Shown one piece after another: positions 61,049-64,000 of a stretch of 64,000 nucleotides of DNA (within the stretch, counting starts at the first letter, position 1; each line of letters opens with the position of its first letter). Origin of the DNA: Todiramphus chloris collaris. Its lineage: Eukaryota > Chordata > Aves > Coraciiformes > Alcedinidae. Location of the stretch: positions 12,864,023-12,928,022 of the forward strand of contig JANVCC010000040.1 in NCBI GenBank assembly GCA_025345505.1, in the 5' to 3' direction. Made by a program: the position numbers and the translations under genes. Under the pieces are notes generated by a model. It was not told the DNA's origin. It did no database searches and worked only from the letters and a program-made list of their open reading frames with translations.

Positions 61049-61577
61049 GAACAGACAATGCTTAAAGAAAAGTTACATTTTTATGTAAAGGAAAACCAAG
61101 AAAGGATCTGGATATTTCTGACCAGGAACAAGACCCACGCAAATGCATTTTGAGGAGATGTGGCAAATTTGCAGAGAAATGTGAGTATTTTAAGTAAGGC
61201 TGCCTCCATAAACCTAACTATTTGTGTAAACAGAAGGAACTACACCAGTGAAGGAGGCCTCAGAATGAACTTAGATTTCCTTGCTTTACACTTTCTTCCT
61301 TTTAAAGCTTTTTTTATTATGTAAGATTCTTCTAAGATGTTCAGGACTATCTAAGGCTAATGAAGGTAAAGTGCATAACCCCGTGGCCCAAAGGCACAAT
61401 GTAGGCAGAAGGAACATGAAACATCACCATTTGTCTGCAGTATACCTGGAGAACCACCAGAACTGCAATCTTCAGTTTGTAGAGAATCCCACAGCTATTA
61501 CTACAGGGTTTTTAGCACACCCCACACAATGGGTAGAGGATACACAGGATTACTGGTGATAGAGTGACTACATCAGA

Positions 61578-62331
61578 TAAATGCAGAGTCCTGCACCGGG
61601 GTTGGGGCAACCCCCAGTATCAACACAGGCTGAGAGATGAAGGGATTGAGAGCAGCCCAGTAGAGACAGACTACTTGGCAGTATTGGTGAATGAAAAACT
61701 GGACATGAGCCAGTAACGTGCCCTCACAGCCCAGAAGCCAATCCCATTCCAGGCTGCATCAGAAGAAGAGTGGCCAGCAGGCTGAGGGACGTGAGTCTGC
61801 CACTCTAATCTGGTGAGGCCTCAGCTGCCAAGTGCTGTGTCCAGCCCTGGAGTCCTCAGCACAAGAAGGACATGAGCCTGTTGGAACAGGTCCAGAGGAG
61901 GGTCACAGTGATGATCAGGGGGCTGAAGCACCTCTGCTATGAAGAAACACTGGCTGAGTTGGGAGCGGAGAAGAGGAGGCTCTGGAAAGACCTTATTGCA
62001 GCATTTCAGTACTGAAAGGGGACTGTAAGAAAGCTGGGGACAGTCTTTTAGCAGGGCCTGCTGCAGCAGAAGGGGTGATGGATTTAAACTACAGAAGGGT
62101 AGATTTAGATGAGATATAAAGAAGAAGTTTTTTACACTGAGGGTGGTGAACCACTGTCCCAGGATGCCCAGAGAAGTGGTAGATGCTTCATCCCTGAAAC
62201 CATTCCAGGTGAGGTTGGACAGGGCTCCGAGTGACCTGCTCTAGTTGCAGATGTCCCTGCTCACTGCAAGGTTTTGGAACCAGATGAGCTTTAAGGTCCC
62301 TTACAACAGTACCCTTTCTATGATTCTATGA
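61578..62331 (+). mobile_element. CR1 LINE, 5'-truncated, about 750 bp
   Basis: A forward CR1 with the reverse-transcriptase C-terminal region and full 3' UTR. Recognisable blocks in order are AGAGTCCTGCACCGGGGTTG, GGGATTGAGAGCAGCCCAGT, 'TGGAGTCCTCAGCACAAGAAGG', GGTTGGACAGGGCTCCGAGT and GAGCTTTAAGGTCCCTTACA. The tail is TTTCTATGATTCTATGA. Its 3' UTR differs from the copies at 34 and 53 kb ('GAGCTTTAAGGTCCC' instead of 'GATCTCCAGAGGTCCC'), so it belongs to another CR1 subfamily. The ORF is dead: TAA at 61714-61716 replaces the glutamine codon of the MSQQ segment, and further stops and shifts follow. Confidence 0.95.
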
Positions 62332-64000
62332 CTGTTCCACTGTCTTTCTTTGACCGTGCTCCAAATCAATGGGAATACAGAACTGATGAAGCTGTTGTAC
62401 ATGCCACCGTGCACTGGGAACACTGGCATGGATCACGCTCCTCTGAACCTGAATGTCACCAATTCACCTAGCAGAGCACTGTGGCTTTGCACTGCTCCCA
62501 GCACAGCATTATTCTAACGCGATCAAGCCATAAATTAAACGCACTACATTATGTACATACAACAGCTGTGCCTGTCTAGACATCCCTTTACCTGACTGAG
62601 AGTGAGCTCTGGGATCAGATTCCACAAATGGCTGATTCTTTACATCACACCATGTGTTAAGTGTGTCCAGATGGCAGGTGATACAGTAGTATTAACAATC
62701 TACTTGCCTTTCCCTGAAGTGTTTTTATACCACATTGCTGATGGTATTGTAAAGTTTGATGAGGCTGAATATGCAAAATATTTTAAAGTAATCCTTGTGA
62801 GAACAATGATATGGAGTGCATTCATGTGCTTTACATACATACACACATACAGTGTAGTCTGTAACGCTGCCTGGGTAGCCACTGTCTATTTGTAGGGGGG
62901 GAAAAAAGAATCGGAGATAAACAGATGTGTAATAGGAACATACTGATTTGATCGCTTTGTATTGGCACTTAAACTTGCTCAAAGCCATTCTTTTACCAGC
63001 CTGCAGAAACAGAAGCCAGTCTTTGCAGCTAGATTTTGAGATGCTCTCCTCAGAGAAGTGGTGCACATTAGAAAAGGTTTGTCACAAAATTCGTATTTTG
63101 TCACCCTTCAGCACTAATATATGTTGAATGTGAAGGCAAGCAAAAATTATTGCCCCTACTGCACTTCCACTGGGTAGATCAGGTAGCACATATCAGTTGT
63201 TAAGGACCTGTGGTGGCTGTGGAATCATCAGCCCAAATGTATTTTGAACAAGTGTTTCTGTAACTGTGAAAGATTGAGAAAATCAGTGGAATTTGTTGGC
63301 CTTTAAACTCACAGTTCTGCATGATGTGATGTAGTGGTCTAATGTTAACATGCTGGGCCATACTATCAAAGATTAGAGGGTCAAGATCTCCTTGGGGTTC
63401 TTTCCTTACTCTATCTCCTTATCCACATGCATTTGCTCACTTCAGCTTTTAGGAAAAAAGGTTATTTAGGAGGACAAGACAGCAGTTCTTTACAAAAGCT
63501 AATCTAGGTGCTGAGTGTTAGCTACTAAAACAAACCACACAATAAATCAGAAAATGTTTGGTACATGAGTAGTTGGGGAGTGCTTCACTTCTTCTAGCTT
63601 GTATAATTTTTGTGAAATAGTTTCATATAGTGAAAACTTAGAGTACAGTCTATATACACTCATGTAATTATTCAGGGGGTACGTGTATAATCCTTTTTCT
63701 GCTTTATAATCCTGCCAGTTTCTCCCAGAGATGCCAACAATGTAAAAAAATACACATCAACTGGCATCTGTCAGTCCTTCGTCCTCCAGGCGTGACACCA
63801 AGGGGCAGAGATAACTTGGAGAATTCACCAATTCCTGAGCTTCATGGTGTGTTTTCTTTGGGAAAAGTGCCCCAAAGCCTGCGCACCACTGGGCTCCTTG
63901 ATCAGGTGAGAAGAGTCTAGTTAAGAGACCAGGCAACCAATGGTATCAGGGATGAGATTCCCCTAACAGCATTTGGTAGAGTAGTAGAGATAATGTGAAT
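62332..64000. other. Unique non-coding sequence to window end
   Basis: No gene is recognised. A possible tRNA-derived SINE head lies at 63325-63440. A G7A6 run occurs near 62896. Open frames on both strands around 62602-63066 overlap and have no known domain. Confidence 0.5.
63325..63440 (+). mobile_element. Possible tRNA-derived SINE head
   Basis: The plus strand reads GATGTAGTGGTCTAATGTTA, then ACATGCTGGGCC, then GAGGGTCAAGATCTCC. This recalls the A-box region (TAGTGGTTAA...GC) and B-box (GGTTCGAATCC) of MIR-type tRNA-derived SINEs in the right order and roughly the right spacing. The B box is imperfect and no CORE or tail follows clearly. Chance similarity is possible. Confidence 0.33.

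Larger units (their letters stand above)
53793..61577. other. Unique non-coding sequence
   Basis: About 7.8 kb without a recognised gene. It holds a telomere-like triplet of CCCTAA units at 54982, an 18-bp tandem repeat at 55672, and a CpG-dense patch at 60877-61048. All open frames are under about 110 codons and show no known domain. Confidence 0.5.

Noticed and set aside
1-64000. CRISPR arrays, bacterial operons, ribosome-binding sites, phage or plasmid features
   Set aside because: The repeat content is vertebrate (CR1, LTR, MIR-like) and no regularly spaced repeats or dense operon-like coding are present.

Overview
The window looks like non-coding DNA from a bird nuclear genome. The main evidence is interspersed repeats. 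Several copies of the CR1 LINE end in the avian 3' tail built on ATTCTATG units. One degraded LTR fragment resembles an avian endogenous retrovirus. An ancient amniote MIR-like SINE is also present. The sequence is AT-rich and mostly CpG-poor, has many short homopolymer runs, and carries an exactly 100-base N gap of the kind used in draft vertebrate assemblies. I recognise no host protein-coding exon, tRNA, rRNA or known small RNA. The longest open frames outside repeats (about 110 to 150 codons) are what chance gives in 64 kb read in six frames. The window is therefore probably a gene desert or the inside of a very large intron.

Layout: 1-8159 is unique AT-rich sequence with small simple repeats. 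8160-8596 holds the MIR-like SINE (minus) and a 69-bp CR1 tail (minus). 8597-29730 is a long stretch with only simple repeats and a possible MIR scrap. 29731-30580 is an ancient CR1 (minus) running into an LTR fragment (plus). 30581-34242 is A/T-rich, with several homopolymer tracts and an octamer-like motif cluster. 34243-34492 is a CR1 3' end (plus). 34493-44040 is unique apart from GC-richer patches near 39 and 40 kb. 44041-44440 is a second ancient CR1 (plus). 46421-48512 is a compact CR1 cluster: two minus-strand copies with broken reverse-transcriptase C-termini, and a small plus-strand tail abutting one of them.

From 48513 on there is a homeodomain-type TAAT motif cluster at 50.88-50.96 kb. 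The N gap lies inside a poly-A tract at 53.08-53.25 kb. A well-preserved CR1 tail (plus) is at 53.6 kb and a three-copy 18-bp tandem repeat at 55.67 kb. An unusual CpG-dense patch lies at 60.88-61.05 kb, a 754-bp CR1 (plus) at 61.58-62.33 kb, and a possible tRNA-derived SINE head near the right end.

No genes work together here. The traceable history is layered retrotransposition: amniote-age SINE and CR1 first, then an ERV LTR, then bird-type CR1 copies. Candidate regulatory elements are inferred from base composition and motif density only.
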